Assembly (NCBI GenBank): GCA_944474755.1
Contig: OX104120.1
Span: forward strand, 18,215,992-18,279,991
Direction: 5' to 3'
Origin: Limnoperna fortunei
Lineage: Eukaryota; Mollusca; Bivalvia; Mytilida; Modiolidae
DNA: 64,000 nucleotides
Below are positions 63,338 through 64,000 of this stretch, in pieces. Under the pieces are notes generated by a model. The model ran no database searches and was not told the DNA's origin. It saw only the letters and a list, made by a program, of their open reading frames with translations. Within the stretch, counting starts at the first letter, position 1. The number at the start of each line of letters is the position of its first letter. A program made the translations under genes and the position numbers.

Positions 63338-64000
63338 TATCAGCGCACTCCCCCACACTCAAAGATTAATGCTCAATAGTGAGCCACTTTTGAGTACAGA
63401 AACAGAGATAATAAAACTGATAATTAAACTGAAAGTACCATATGTTGGCCCTTGATGCCACATTTGACCATGTCGATATTACATGTATCTGTGGCGCAAA
63501 AAGCAATGACCTTGTTGTGTACATGTTAAAATCTAGACTTCCTAATAACAGTTTATACTACTGCAAAATGACTGATTTTGAAGTATAATGAGCAGGCGTC
63601 GATGGAGTTTTTCAGTGCAGTTTGAGGGTCACGACATGAACAGTTACGACAAGTGTTGATGTAGAAAAATGTCTCGTCTGCATTCCGCATCAGTAATCAT
63701 CATGTAATTTAAGCGTCACGTAATAGCATTAAATTTTCATCATTTAAAACACATAATGCATGGTTAAAGAGAAACTGACATAATCCAACAATTTTAGCGT
63801 AGTCACTGGACCGTGAAATAGAGGTCATGGTCAGGTGACACCTACCAGACAGTAATGTACTAATCATCAGCAAACTATAACAAATATCATCAGTGAGAGT
63901 AGTTATATTTGATTAAACAGGGTGTTTCATTTTGGTTTAGTGATTTGACAATCCAAAAGGAAGTATTGCTTATCTTCTAGCGATATTATATTTATTCCTT
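63338..64000. other. Right edge, nothing recognised
   Basis: Possible 3' untranslated tail of the LINE up to about 63430. Beyond that no gene or bounded repeat can be supported. Confidence 0.45.

Overview
The window is animal nuclear DNA that is rich in A+T. Every gene in it is split by GT-AG introns, and the introns are packed with transposons. The mix of repeats (a DIRS retrotransposon, a tRNA-derived SINE, the 'gctcacctga ... tcaggtgagc' repeat, foldback MITEs) points to a bivalve mollusc, most likely a mussel-like species. The organism call is an inference and was not checked against any database.

One host gene dominates. It lies on the minus strand, its 5' part is beyond 53286 and its 3' part is beyond 365. 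I resolved 27 consecutive coding exons (4784 nt, about 1594 codons) and every junction keeps the reading frame. The encoded part starts with a cysteine-rich region (about 170 codons) and an EGF-like module. It continues with a long series of beta-sandwich-like modules joined by linkers such as 'SDGVTID..P' and 'DTTPP/DITPP/DASPP', so it is a large secreted or cell-surface protein. Two exons are microexons (26 and 27 nt).

The introns carry the mobile elements. From left to right these are: an 800-bp deletion derivative of a pogo/Tigger element (2559-3358); a foldback element with an 11-bp array (5003-6163); a bivalve repeat with a duplicated core (8451-9440); a 4.8-kb DIRS element with inverted terminal repeats and an internal complementary region (12386-17221); a 2-kb minisatellite (21000-22957); a duplicated palindrome-rich block with a small conserved ORF (30296-32470); a foldback MITE (36015-36789); a Tigger element with an uninterrupted transposase (38071-40622); a Ty3/Gypsy pol remnant (43880-45260); a possible CAGGG-ended element (46163-47424); several tRNA-type SINE copies; and a 45-60-bp tandem array (51050-51770).

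Right of the gene's last visible exon lies the most unusual object, a 4.4-kb element (55864-60250). It has 307-bp terminal inverted repeats, a probable 9-bp target duplication, a TATA-like motif inside the terminal repeat, head-to-head fragments that read as NADAR and SGNH-hydrolase domains, and an 84-bp satellite plus an (AAT)n tract. I see no transposase in it. Further right is a 5'-truncated non-LTR retrotransposon (61072-63337). Two members of the same foldback MITE family seen at 36 kb interrupt it, each with a clean 6-bp target duplication, and the LINE reading continues across both sites.
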